NCBI GenBank assembly: GCA_030653405.1
Contig: JAURZO010000216.1
Coordinates: 1-6,028 of the forward strand
Direction of reading: 5' to 3'
Length of the DNA stretch: 6,028 nucleotides
Origin: Zwartia sp.
GTDB lineage: Bacteria > Pseudomonadota > Gammaproteobacteria > Burkholderiales > Burkholderiaceae_B
The notes under the pieces are model-generated. The model was not told the origin of the DNA, made no database searches, and saw only the letters and a list, made by a program, of their open reading frames with translations. Numbering within the stretch: position 1 is the first letter of the stretch; each line of letters begins with the position of its first letter. A program made the translations under genes and the position numbers. This document shows positions 1 to 5,976 of the stretch, in pieces.

Positions 1-674
1 CCGCTAGACAAATAGGACGCAATCGCAGACTGTTGAAACATAATTGCACTGTTGTAGAGCGACATATCCAAATGCTGCCCGAGACCTGTCGACTCCACAA
101 CGCGTAGTGCAGCCATCACAGTGCTTGTCGTCAAAAAACCCGTCACCATGTCTACCGCGGGAACAAGCACCTTCATCGGCGGAGAGTTTTCATCACCAAT
201 GTTACTCATCAGCCCGGAAACCGCCTGAACGATCCCGTCCACCCCTGGCTTATCACGCCAAGGACCTGTCTGACCATATGCCGATACCGAGGCGAAGACG
301 ATCTTGGGATTGACCGCACGCAAGGTCTCGTAACCGATTCCCAAACGATCCATCACTCCAGGTCGAAAACTTTCAAGCACAACATCGGTGCTTTTCGCGA
401 GCTGCCGAATCAAGGCCGCTCCACCAGGCTTTTTTAAGTCAACGATCAGGGAACGCTTGTTGCGGTTAAAGCACATCGAGACCACGGACTCACCGTTTTG
501 CCAAGGTGGACCTAGCTTGCGACCAATATCACCGCTTGGAGCTTCGACCTTGATGACCTCAGCCCCCATATCACCCATTTGCATTCCGGCTAGTGGTCCC
601 GCGCCGATTTGCGTAAAGTCGAGGACGCGTACGCCCTCTAATGCCTTGTTAATCGTTGGCATTTGTTCAGACAT
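1..674 (-). CDS. Class III (CaiB/BaiF family) CoA-transferase, N-terminal 224 residues; C-terminus off the left edge
   Basis: Enzymes of this family move coenzyme A between carboxylic acids in the cytoplasm through an aspartyl-CoA anhydride; some members are 2-methylacyl-CoA racemases. The translation from ATG 674 shows the family N-terminus: LDFTQIGAGPLAG near residues 18-30, GAEVIKVE at 37-44, NRNKRSL at 70-76, ESFRPGVMDRLGIGYE at 101-116, SAYGQTGP at 131-138 and PGVDGIVQAVSG at 143-154. Asp175, in PAVDMVTG, sits where the catalytic Asp lies in formyl-CoA transferase and CaiB (known near position 169). Full members are about 380-410 residues, so a little over half is present. The frame is open to base 1, so the gene is cut by the window and not visibly broken. 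AGAG lies 6 bases before ATG; ATG at 662 is an alternative start. It begins 13 bp after the Bug-protein stop, so the two are probably co-transcribed. The acid substrate cannot be read from the sequence. Confidence 0.93.
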   Translation of the reverse strand, partial: MSEQMPTINKALEGVRVLDFTQIGAGPLAGMQMGDMGAEVIKVEAPSGDIGRKLGPPWQNGESVVSMCFNRNKRSLIVDLKKPGGAALIRQLAKSTDVVLESFRPGVMDRLGIGYETLRAVNPKIVFASVSAYGQTGPWRDKPGVDGIVQAVSGLMSNIGDENSPPMKVLVPAVDMVTGFLTTSTVMAALRVVESTGLGQHLDMSLYNSAIMFQQSAIASYLSS

Positions 675-687
675 AATGATCTCTAAG

Positions 688-1665
688 TCAATCGAGTTTT
701 AGACCGATGTTTTTAATCGCTTTCTGCCAATAGGCAAGATCTTGCGTGATCAGCGCGGTCATCTGCGCAGGGTCAAGGTAACTTTCAACAAACCCTTGGC
801 GTGTTAACTGTGCCTTGGTTTGAGGATCCTGCAGCGCATCGCGAATCGCAGCTGAAATTTTGGCGACGATGTCTTTTGGTGTGTTGGCCGGAGCCAGTAC
901 CGAGTACCAGAGCGGCACGTTATAACCCACCAAACCACCCTCTTCGATGGTTGGGATATCCGGCATCGCAGGTGATCGCTTCGGCGTTGACACCGCGATC
1001 GCACGTACCTTACCAGATTTAACATGCTGATCCAGTGAGGCCATTGTGCCGATCGTGGCTTGCACCTGACCACCAATTAAATCAACGATAGAAGGTGAGG
1101 TGCCTTTATAAGGGACATGCGTGACTTTGACACCCGCATCAAAATTAAAGACCTCAAAAGCAATATGCTGAGGCGTACCCAACCCAGGTGTGCTGTAGTT
1201 CAAGGTACCGGGTTTAGCCTTGGCCAACGCGATGAACTCTTTAAGATTGTTAGCGGGTACCTCCGGATTGATCGCCAACAGCATCGGCACTGAAGCGATT
1301 TGAGCGACAGGCGAAAAATCCTTTGCGATATCAAACGGTAGTTTTGAATAAATCCAAGGATTCATTGTGACTTGGTTAGAAGCAATCACAATCGTGTAGC
1401 CATCTGGTGGGGATTTCGCCACGAAGTCGGCGCCGATATTACCGCCTGCGCCTGCCCGATTATCGATGACGACTTGCTGACCAAGTATCTCGGACATTTT
1501 TGGTGCGAGAGCACGGGCAAGTATATCGTTACCTCCTCCTGGCGGAAAAGGAACGACAAAACGAATAGGCTTTGTAGGAAAGGATTGCGCCGTCGACTGC
1601 GCACCAGCTAAAGGCGCACTTAGCAACGTTGCGACCGATACTGCAAGCAGCATAATTTTTTTCAT
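688..1665 (-). CDS. Bug-family (TctC-like) periplasmic solute-binding protein
   Basis: Predicted secreted receptor of the tripartite tricarboxylate transporter (TTT) type, which binds small carboxylated compounds in the periplasm. The 325-residue protein is of normal family length. Residues 1 to about 26 form a Sec signal peptide (MKK, hydrophobic core LLAVSVATLLSAPLAGA, cleavage near AGA/QS) with no lipobox Cys. Family motifs follow: FPTKPIRFVVPFPPGGGNDI, VVIDNRAGAGGNIGADFVAK, SPPDGYT, STPGLGTPQHIAFE, THVPYKGTSPSIVDLIGGQV and the C-terminal WYSVLAPANTPKDIV. The reading frame can be extended to a GTG at 1677, but those four codons contain the GGAG ribosome site, so ATG 1665 is chosen. It precedes a CoA-transferase gene by 13 bp. 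No TctA or TctB membrane gene is in the window, as is common for orphan Bug receptors. The ligand is unknown. Confidence 0.95.
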   Translation of the reverse strand: MKKIMLLAVSVATLLSAPLAGAQSTAQSFPTKPIRFVVPFPPGGGNDILARALAPKMSEILGQQVVIDNRAGAGGNIGADFVAKSPPDGYTIVIASNQVTMNPWIYSKLPFDIAKDFSPVAQIASVPMLLAINPEVPANNLKEFIALAKAKPGTLNYSTPGLGTPQHIAFEVFNFDAGVKVTHVPYKGTSPSIVDLIGGQVQATIGTMASLDQHVKSGKVRAIAVSTPKRSPAMPDIPTIEEGGLVGYNVPLWYSVLAPANTPKDIVAKISAAIRDALQDPQTKAQLTRQGFVESYLDPAQMTALITQDLAYWQKAIKNIGLKLD

Positions 1666-1670
1666 GATTG

Positions 1671-1675
1671 TCTCC
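1671..1675 (-). promoter_or_regulatory. Ribosome binding site of the Bug-protein gene
   Basis: Read on the minus strand, GGAGA has its GGAG core 6 bases before ATG 1665. This is a strong Shine-Dalgarno match and settles the start at 1665 over the in-frame GTG at 1677. Confidence 0.8.
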
Positions 1676-1686
1676 ACACTGATGGT

Positions 1687-1701
1687 GTTTGAATATCAAA
1701 C
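1687..1701. promoter_or_regulatory. 15-bp perfect palindrome, candidate operator
   Basis: GTTTGA-ATA-TCAAAC has 6-bp arms that are exact reverse complements around a 3-bp centre. It lies 22-36 bp upstream of the Bug-protein ATG, where a dimeric repressor could block transcription or early elongation. A 3-base loop makes a stable RNA hairpin unlikely, so a DNA-binding site is the better reading. No regulator gene is visible in the window, and the binding protein is unknown. Confidence 0.45.
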
Positions 1702-1714
1702 GAAAGTCGATATT
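1692..1714. repeat. Inverted repeat AATATC-N11-GATATT overlapping the palindrome
   Basis: The 6-bp arms at 1692-1697 and 1709-1714 are exact reverse complements separated by 11 bp. The left arm is the core of the 15-bp palindrome, so the region holds a repeated GATATT half-site. The AT-rich arms could also serve as -10-like elements for the leftward promoter; no convincing -35 element was found at the right distance. Confidence 0.35.
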
Positions 1715-1854
1715 ACACATTAGCGAGCCATTTGTTCGTCCAAAAGGTGGAAGTGCGTTGTCAGAAACGCCCCGACACATTGAGTCAAAACCGTTCGTCT
1801 TATCCGTATGGTGTTGTAAGCTACAAAGACATCACTCACCAAACGGCGGTCGTC

Positions 1855-2400
1855 ATGAAAGCAGTCATTACGATCTTGATATTCGTGTTGAATGCCACCT
1901 TGGTAGCTGGAGCAACCCAATTGAAGGATGATTTCTCAGAACAACCCGAAGCGCGGTGGGAGTTCCTGACCGACCAGGTGATGGGGGGAGTGTCTCAGGG
2001 CAAGATGTCCTTTGAAACAATCGATGGCAGGCCGGTCGCTCGCCTCACTGGTACGGTCAGCACCGCCAATCGTGGCGGCTTCATCCAGTTTCGCACCGCC
2101 ATCACAGAACCTTTAGCAGAGAGCTTGCTTGGGGTTTGGGTGACGGTCAAAGGTAATGGCGAGCGCTATTACGTTCATCTGCGCACCTCTGGCACCCTTT
2201 TACCCTGGCAATACTATCAAGCAGGCTTCCAGACCACTGGAGAATGGCAGACCATCCGCCTACCTTGGTCTGACTTTAAACCCTCAGGCCGACTATTGAG
2301 AGAGACTCCTAAACCCACCTCCGTGCGTTCACTAGGGATCGCAGCCTTCGGAAAAGACTACGACGCAGATCTTTGGATTCAGGCGGTGGGTTTTTACTAA
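1855..2400 (+). CDS. Exported CIA30-domain protein (NDUFAF1-like fold)
   Basis: A 181-residue protein. Residues 1-20 (MKAVITILIFVLNATLVAGA) look like a Sec signal peptide, putting the mature part in the periplasm. The rest matches the CIA30 family, known from the mitochondrial complex I assembly factor NDUFAF1: an aromatic-rich beta-sandwich with the hallmark FLTDQVMGGVSQGKM at about 37-51, GTVSTANRGGFIQFRT at 66-81, YYVHLRTSG at 105-113, WQYYQAGFQT at 118-127, WQTIRLPWSDFKPSGR at 131-146 and SLGIAAFG at 159-166. Bacterial members are small stand-alone proteins of unknown role, and a link to complex I should not be assumed. ATG 1855 is chosen because the signal peptide begins there; GGCGG upstream is only a weak ribosome site. 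An in-frame TTG at 1732 would add 41 uncharacteristic residues. The gene stands alone on the plus strand. Confidence 0.85.
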   Translation: MKAVITILIFVLNATLVAGATQLKDDFSEQPEARWEFLTDQVMGGVSQGKMSFETIDGRPVARLTGTVSTANRGGFIQFRTAITEPLAESLLGVWVTVKGNGERYYVHLRTSGTLLPWQYYQAGFQTTGEWQTIRLPWSDFKPSGRLLRETPKPTSVRSLGIAAFGKDYDADLWIQAVGFY

Positions 2401-2406
2401 TCCCGC

Positions 2407-3135
2407 TCAAGCACCGTACGGTTGCAGCAGAGGCTGCGGCAGAGGTAAAAAATGGGCATCAAGATGACCCGTTTTGACATAAATCAGAGCGCCCTCTGAC
2501 CGGGTGAATGGAGCATGCTGGCTGTAACGAGGGCTCCGAATCCACGAGCCTGCCGGGTAGCTACCGTGCTCATCGTGAAAAACACCCTGCAATACAAATA
2601 TCTCCTCACCGCCGGGATGAATGTGTCGGTTGAACACTGTGTCCGGGGCCCATTTCACGAGCGCGGTGTTCACACCGTCAAACTCATGCAAAGGCATGAC
2701 GGACAAGCCCGAGACTAAACCCGGATACCAGGGCGTCTGTCGAGTGTCGATTCGGACAGTCTGCAGATCACCCGGGCTAAATTGCCAGAGCTTGACGAAC
2801 AACAGACACCCATAATGGGAAGCCGGAGAATGTCGACTGCCTGGGGGATTGCGCAAGTAGGTACCGGCTGGATAGTCGGCATGTTCGTCTGAGAAAACAC
2901 CGTCTAGAACGAGAATCTCTTCACCGCCACCATGCTCGTGCTCTGCAAAGGCCGCTCCAGGTTCGTAACGAACGACTGTCGTGGCTCGCGCGACTTCCTC
3001 GCCAACTCGATCCAACATCTTTCTCTGCACACCTGAAGCAGGGGAACCCACCCAATCCATCTGCTCAGTGTGCAAAACAACGCGTTGGGAAAAATCATCA
3101 TTCGTGTTCATCTTGGTGTTCGTATTCATGCTCAT
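2407..3135 (-). CDS. ChrR-like double-cupin (cupin_7) protein, last gene of the ABC importer operon
   Basis: A 242-residue cytoplasmic protein with no signal peptide, built from two tandem cupin domains (about 45-125 and 150-228). Each carries the same putative metal set: H66, H68, E72, H102 in the first and H171, H173, E177, H207 in the second, with GGEEI.VL.GVF.DEH..YPAG between ligands. The spacing matches the Zn-binding cupin of the anti-sigma factor ChrR as I recall it (H141, H143, E147, H177). The N-terminal HxxxCxxC anti-sigma domain of ChrR is absent, so an anti-sigma role is not supported. Related cupins include dioxygenases such as acetylacetone-cleaving enzyme and 2,4'-dihydroxyacetophenone dioxygenase, so an Fe or Zn enzyme is possible. 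The ATG lies 2 bp after the second permease stop, suggesting coupled translation; no clear ribosome site is seen, and in-frame ATGs at 3129 and 3111 are alternative starts. The function is unknown. Confidence 0.87.
   Translation of the reverse strand: MSMNTNTKMNTNDDFSQRVVLHTEQMDWVGSPASGVQRKMLDRVGEEVARATTVVRYEPGAAFAEHEHGGGEEILVLDGVFSDEHADYPAGTYLRNPPGSRHSPASHYGCLLFVKLWQFSPGDLQTVRIDTRQTPWYPGLVSGLSVMPLHEFDGVNTALVKWAPDTVFNRHIHPGGEEIFVLQGVFHDEHGSYPAGSWIRSPRYSQHAPFTRSEGALIYVKTGHLDAHFLPLPQPLLQPYGA
3099..3129. repeat. Short imperfect direct repeat in the cupin N-terminus
   Basis: CATTCGTGTTCAT (3099-3111) and the similar GTGTTCGTATTCAT (3116-3129) encode the low-complexity stretch MNTNTKMNTN on the minus strand. 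The duplication supplies additional in-frame ATG codons. It resembles a small slippage product in a non-structured protein tail. Confidence 0.45.
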
Positions 3136-3137
3136 AT

Positions 3138-3803
3138 TTAAAGCGAGAGACCCAATCTCTTTTGTATTACCCGCGCTGCAAGTACGACAATAGAGACCAA
3201 AACCAAATAAACAATCGCTGCAAAAAGATAGGCCTTGAAAAACTGGAAGTTAGAAGACGCAAGTTCTTGCACTCTGGCAAAAAATTCGGTGTATTGAATC
3301 AGAAAAGCAATCGAGCTGTCTTTGATGTTGGAAATAACCTGATTGGTCAGCGCAGGGATGGAGGTTCGCAAAACCTGAGGCAGCGTAATCAAACGAAAAA
3401 CCTGCAGCTCACTGAAGCCTTGCGCACGCGCGGCCTCCAGCTCGGTCGGATCCAACCCGTTGTAAGCCGTTGTCATATAGGCAGCGTTGTAAGCCGCAAC
3501 ATTGAGGGTAAATCCAATCACCGCCACGGTGAAAGGGGACACCTTGATTCCAAATTGCGGAGCACCGTAGTACATCAAAAACAACAACACAATCAGCGGC
3601 ATTCCGATAAAAAAAGAAATATAAGCCTGTGTCGCTCGTCGAACAAAAACATAACGGCTCACGCTTAAGTACAACACCACAATGCCAAGCAACAAACCCG
3701 TCACACTAATCACGCAAGCCAATAGCAACGTGTTCAACAGACCCTGCCAAATTAATGGCATCTGCTCAAGCAGATCTTGCGAAAAGGTCAACCAGATATT
3801 CAT
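3138..3803 (-). CDS. Amino-acid ABC transporter permease (HisM/GlnP family), second subunit
   Basis: A 221-residue inner-membrane protein that would form half of the translocation pore of a polar amino-acid importer. Hydrophobic segments lie at about 17-47, 62-80, 89-111, 150-172 and 189-211, the usual five-helix pattern. The cytoplasmic EAA loop that docks on the ATPase is clear: DPTELEAARAQGFSELQVFR at 118-137, followed by LITLPQ. Other family marks are LLNTLLLA near the N-terminus, GMPLIVLLFLMYYGAP at 67-82 and NQVISNIKDSSIAF at 154-167. Its ATG overlaps the ATPase stop by 4 bp (ATGA on the minus strand), a typical sign of coupled translation. The cupin gene follows after 2 bp. It has an intact EAA loop like its partner, so the two permeases probably form a heterodimer. 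Confidence 0.95.
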   Translation of the reverse strand: MNIWLTFSQDLLEQMPLIWQGLLNTLLLACVISVTGLLLGIVVLYLSVSRYVFVRRATQAYISFFIGMPLIVLLFLMYYGAPQFGIKVSPFTVAVIGFTLNVAAYNAAYMTTAYNGLDPTELEAARAQGFSELQVFRLITLPQVLRTSIPALTNQVISNIKDSSIAFLIQYTEFFARVQELASSNFQFFKAYLFAAIVYLVLVSIVVLAARVIQKRLGLSL

Positions 3804-4540
3804 TCGCTTGTTGACTCACGCCCAAAAAAACTGTGGATGATGGGGTCGTCCGTGCGCGCGGCAAATCCTTGCACAGAGTCTTGCGCATGAATCAGGCCCT
3901 CATGAATAAAGGTGACGCGCTCAGACAGACTCGCAGCCAGGGTCAGGTCATGCATGACGCAAACGATGGTCACGCCCTCGTGATTTAATTTTTTTAAAAG
4001 ATGACTCACCTCGCGGGATTTCACCGGATCTAGCGCAGAAGTCGGCTCATCCATTAACAACACTTTTGGATCCATCGCGAGCACCCGTGCGATGGCAACC
4101 CGTTGCTTTTGTCCCCCAGACAATTCAGAGGGAAACTTGCCTGCATGATCGGTCATATCAAATTTGGCCAATTCGACCATCGCCTTTTGCTCAGCTTCAA
4201 CCCGGCTCAACCCCCGGAGCTTTAAAAGGGCAAGTGTGACATTGTCCAAGGCGGTGAGATGACGAAATAAGGCAAACTGCTGAAATACAAAACCAATTTG
4301 TTGTCTGAGCCATCGAACGTCCGTGCCGGGTCGCGCCACGTCCTGACCATTCAAAAACACGGAACCACTTGTTGGATCGACCAAACGATTAATACAACGG
4401 AGCAGCGTCGACTTGCCGCACCCAGATGAACCCATGATGACCTTGATCTCACCCGGGGCAACCTCCAAGCTGACACCTCGAAGAACCTCTTGGTCCCCGA
4501 AATTCTTGGTGAGATTGTGAATGCTCAAGATGCTTGTCAT
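3800..4540 (-). CDS. Amino-acid ABC transporter ATP-binding protein (HisP/GlnQ family)
   Basis: A 246-residue cytoplasmic ATPase that powers the importer. All nucleotide-binding motifs are intact: Walker A GSSGCGKST at 37-45, Q-loop Gln87 in FVFQQF, ABC signature LSGGQKQ at 140-146, Walker B VLLMDEP at 160-166 with catalytic Glu165, D-loop SALD at 168-171 and switch His197 in CVMHD. Length is normal for the family. The start is taken at ATG 4540: the family N-terminus (ILSIHNLTKNFG) begins just after it, CCAGG lies 8 bases upstream, and it leaves a 13-bp gap after the first permease. An in-frame ATG at 4594 would add 18 atypical residues and overlap the permease end by 41 bp. The stop overlaps the start of the second permease gene. 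Confidence 0.96.
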   Translation of the reverse strand: MTSILSIHNLTKNFGDQEVLRGVSLEVAPGEIKVIMGSSGCGKSTLLRCINRLVDPTSGSVFLNGQDVARPGTDVRWLRQQIGFVFQQFALFRHLTALDNVTLALLKLRGLSRVEAEQKAMVELAKFDMTDHAGKFPSELSGGQKQRVAIARVLAMDPKVLLMDEPTSALDPVKSREVSHLLKKLNHEGVTIVCVMHDLTLAASLSERVTFIHEGLIHAQDSVQGFAARTDDPIIHSFFGRESTSE

Positions 4541-4548
4541 GCGAAATA

Positions 4549-4553
4549 CCTGG
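4549..4553 (-). promoter_or_regulatory. Ribosome binding site of the ATPase gene
   Basis: CCAGG on the minus strand, with AGG 8 bases before ATG 4540, supports that start over the upstream ATG at 4594. Confidence 0.5.
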
Positions 4554-5207
4554 TCATAATGGTGACACCCCAGGTATCCGGAATCGACGCTCAACCAATC
4601 GCGCCAGTGCCAACAATAGCCTGTAGATCAAAAAATAAAGTATGCCTACTGCAAGATAGATTTCAGCACCTTGCAAGGTCTGACTTGCGAGCACGGTGGC
4701 CTGTTTAGTGATTTCGGGAATACCCACTGTATAGGCAAAAGGAGAATATTTCAGAATGGACGTGAACTCATTCAAGACTCCGGGAGCCGAAAACCTCAAC
4801 ATCTGCGGCACCTGCACATAGCTGAAAATTTGCAGGCGAGTCATTCCCATCGACTCGGCAGCCATCATTTCGACCGGATCAACAGAATCCAGCGCGCCAC
4901 GAAACACTTCAGTCACATACGCACCACCAATCAAACCAAGACTGAGTGCCATCGCGGCAAGCGGCACCACTTTGAGTCCGACAAGGGGCAGTCCGAAATA
5001 GACTAAAAATAAAAGCACCAAAACGGGAATGCCTCGCAGGCAATAGACGACCGTATCCACCAGCCATCTCGAGGTCCGTCCACCGACTGTCCGCACAGAG
5101 ATCATGACGAGCCCAAACACGATCGCCGTGGCACTGCACACAAGCGTGACGAGCAAGGTCTGACCAATGCCTTGCGACAGGAGCCTCAAGATTTCCCAAA
5201 AATTCAT
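4554..5207 (-). CDS. Amino-acid ABC transporter permease (HisQ/HisM/GlnP family), first subunit
   Basis: A 217-residue inner-membrane protein, pore partner of the permease encoded two genes downstream. Hydrophobic segments fall at about 13-38, 58-78, 82-98, 140-163 and 184-203. The ATPase-docking EAA loop is DPVEMMAAESMGMTRLQIF at 110-128, followed by SYVQVPQ; its MAAESMG core is the usual E/M-A-A-x-x-x-G form. Family marks also include IGQTLLVTLV near the N-terminus, RGIPVLVLLFLVYFGLP at 58-74 and LNEFTSILKYSPFAYTVG at 145-162. The ATG follows the binding-protein stop after 5 bp with no strong ribosome site, so coupling to the upstream gene is likely. The charged tail (residues 202-210, RLVERRFR) fits a cytoplasmic C-terminus. 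Confidence 0.95.
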   Translation of the reverse strand: MNFWEILRLLSQGIGQTLLVTLVCSATAIVFGLVMISVRTVGGRTSRWLVDTVVYCLRGIPVLVLLFLVYFGLPLVGLKVVPLAAMALSLGLIGGAYVTEVFRGALDSVDPVEMMAAESMGMTRLQIFSYVQVPQMLRFSAPGVLNEFTSILKYSPFAYTVGIPEITKQATVLASQTLQGAEIYLAVGILYFLIYRLLLALARLVERRFRIPGVSPL

Positions 5208-5212
5208 CTCGA

Positions 5213-5965
5213 CTATTTAGAGGCGTTGTCGATCATTTCTTTGAGTTTTTCAGGCCCCAGCTTGATTAAAAATCTATCGAAATCCTGTCTCAAGGCTGAA
5301 CCTTTTGGAAACGCAAATCCCAACACATCTTGACCACGAAACGCATACACGCTTTCAATGGGCAGATTCATTTTATTTTTAAAATTTTCCAGGACAGGCT
5401 GCTCGACAAAAGCCAAATCAAGATTGCCGTTTTGCAAATCAGTAATGACCTCGTTGTAAGAAGGATAAAGTTGGACCTGCGAAAGTGAGTAGTACCCTTT
5501 TGGCTCGAGATCTTTTTTAATCAGATCTTCGTACGCCATCCCTCTTGGATAACCAATGCGCAGCTTTTTAAGTTCAGCCAAATCCGTGATGGGTTTGGCA
5601 TTTTTTTTGGTCGCGACTAAGTGCCATGTGTTGTCATAGTAAGGCGCAGAGAAATCCATGACTTGCTTGCGCTTGTCCGTAATGGAGATACCGGAAAATG
5701 CGACATCGACCTGCCCGGTTGAGACGGCACCCAACATCCCCTGCCAGTCATATGACGTGACCTTCAAGGTGCAGTCACGCGTTTTGCAGAAAGCATTGAA
5801 AATATCGAAATCAACACCCATCAGCTTACCGTTTTGCTCATAAAGCATAGGCGGAGAGGCGGGCGAGACCGCTACCTTGATGACGTTCGTCACCTTTTCG
5901 TCAGAGCAGCCTGACAAAACCAATCCGAGGGTAATGAGCGGGACGAGCAATAGCTTTCGCAGCAT
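5213..5965 (-). CDS. Lipoprotein solute-binding component of a polar amino-acid-type ABC importer
   Basis: A 250-residue binding protein (SBP_bac_3 type) that would deliver ligand to the permeases. A lipoprotein signal peptide, with lipobox LSGC and Cys20, implies anchoring to a membrane. The two-lobe fold shows in LMGVDFDIFNAF at 48-59, QVDVAFSGISITDKRKQVMD at 85-104 and NLDLAFVEQPV at 181-191. Arg99 in SITDKR matches the carboxylate-binding Arg77 of LAO/HisJ. Eye alignment suggests that other ligand contacts differ: LAO Asp11 and Tyr14 become Ser34 and Ser37, Ser120/Thr121 become Met143/Ala144, and Asp161 becomes Glu188. Cys60 and Cys65 recall the LAO disulfide, with shorter spacing. The substrate is therefore not assigned. 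ATG 5965 is chosen because AGG lies 7 bases upstream; a TTG at 5989 would add 8 residues. It is the first gene of the five-gene operon. Confidence 0.94.
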   Translation of the reverse strand: MLRKLLLVPLITLGLVLSGCSDEKVTNVIKVAVSPASPPMLYEQNGKLMGVDFDIFNAFCKTRDCTLKVTSYDWQGMLGAVSTGQVDVAFSGISITDKRKQVMDFSAPYYDNTWHLVATKKNAKPITDLAELKKLRIGYPRGMAYEDLIKKDLEPKGYYSLSQVQLYPSYNEVITDLQNGNLDLAFVEQPVLENFKNKMNLPIESVYAFRGQDVLGFAFPKGSALRQDFDRFLIKLGPEKLKEMIDNASK

Positions 5966-5972
5966 GTTGAAA

Positions 5973-5976
5973 CCTG
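5973..5976 (-). promoter_or_regulatory. Ribosome binding site of the binding-protein gene
   Basis: CAGG on the minus strand, 7 bases before ATG 5965, is a moderate Shine-Dalgarno match. It supports ATG 5965 over the in-frame TTG at 5989, which has only a T-rich tract before it. Confidence 0.5.

Larger units (their letters stand above)
1666..1854. promoter_or_regulatory. Divergent intergenic region between the Bug-protein and CIA30 genes
   Basis: These 189 bp separate the leftward Bug/CoA-transferase unit from the rightward CIA30 gene, so promoters for both must lie here or inside the neighbouring coding ends. Apart from the ribosome site and the two inverted repeats near the left end, no clear sigma70 promoter could be assigned on either strand. 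The open frame that continues upstream of ATG 1855 into this region starts at a TTG and shows no protein-family similarity, so it is treated as non-coding. Confidence 0.5.

Noticed and set aside
44..702. Two plus-strand open frames opposite the CoA-transferase
   Set aside because: They are shadows of a well-supported minus-strand gene, have no family features, and the second runs into the Bug-protein gene.
1732..1854. N-terminal extension of the CIA30 gene from a TTG start
   Set aside because: It would bury the signal peptide behind 41 residues that show no family similarity; ATG 1855 gives a standard exported protein.
2424..2437. GCAGC-AGAG-GCTGC hairpin after the CIA30 stop as a terminator
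   Set aside because: The stem is only 5 bp, lies inside the cupin coding sequence and is not followed by a T-run on either strand.
2407..3135. Anti-sigma factor assignment for the cupin protein
   Set aside because: The similarity is to the cupin part of ChrR only; the zinc anti-sigma domain is absent and no sigma-factor gene is adjacent.
3162..3668. 168-codon open frame on the plus strand
   Set aside because: It lies wholly antisense to the second permease, whose membrane segments and EAA loop are unmistakable; the product is a basic, polar sequence with no recognisable domain.
4541..4594. Longer ATPase starting at ATG 4594
   Set aside because: The extra 18 residues do not resemble the family and overlap the permease end by 41 bp, while ATG 4540 has a ribosome site and the expected N-terminus.
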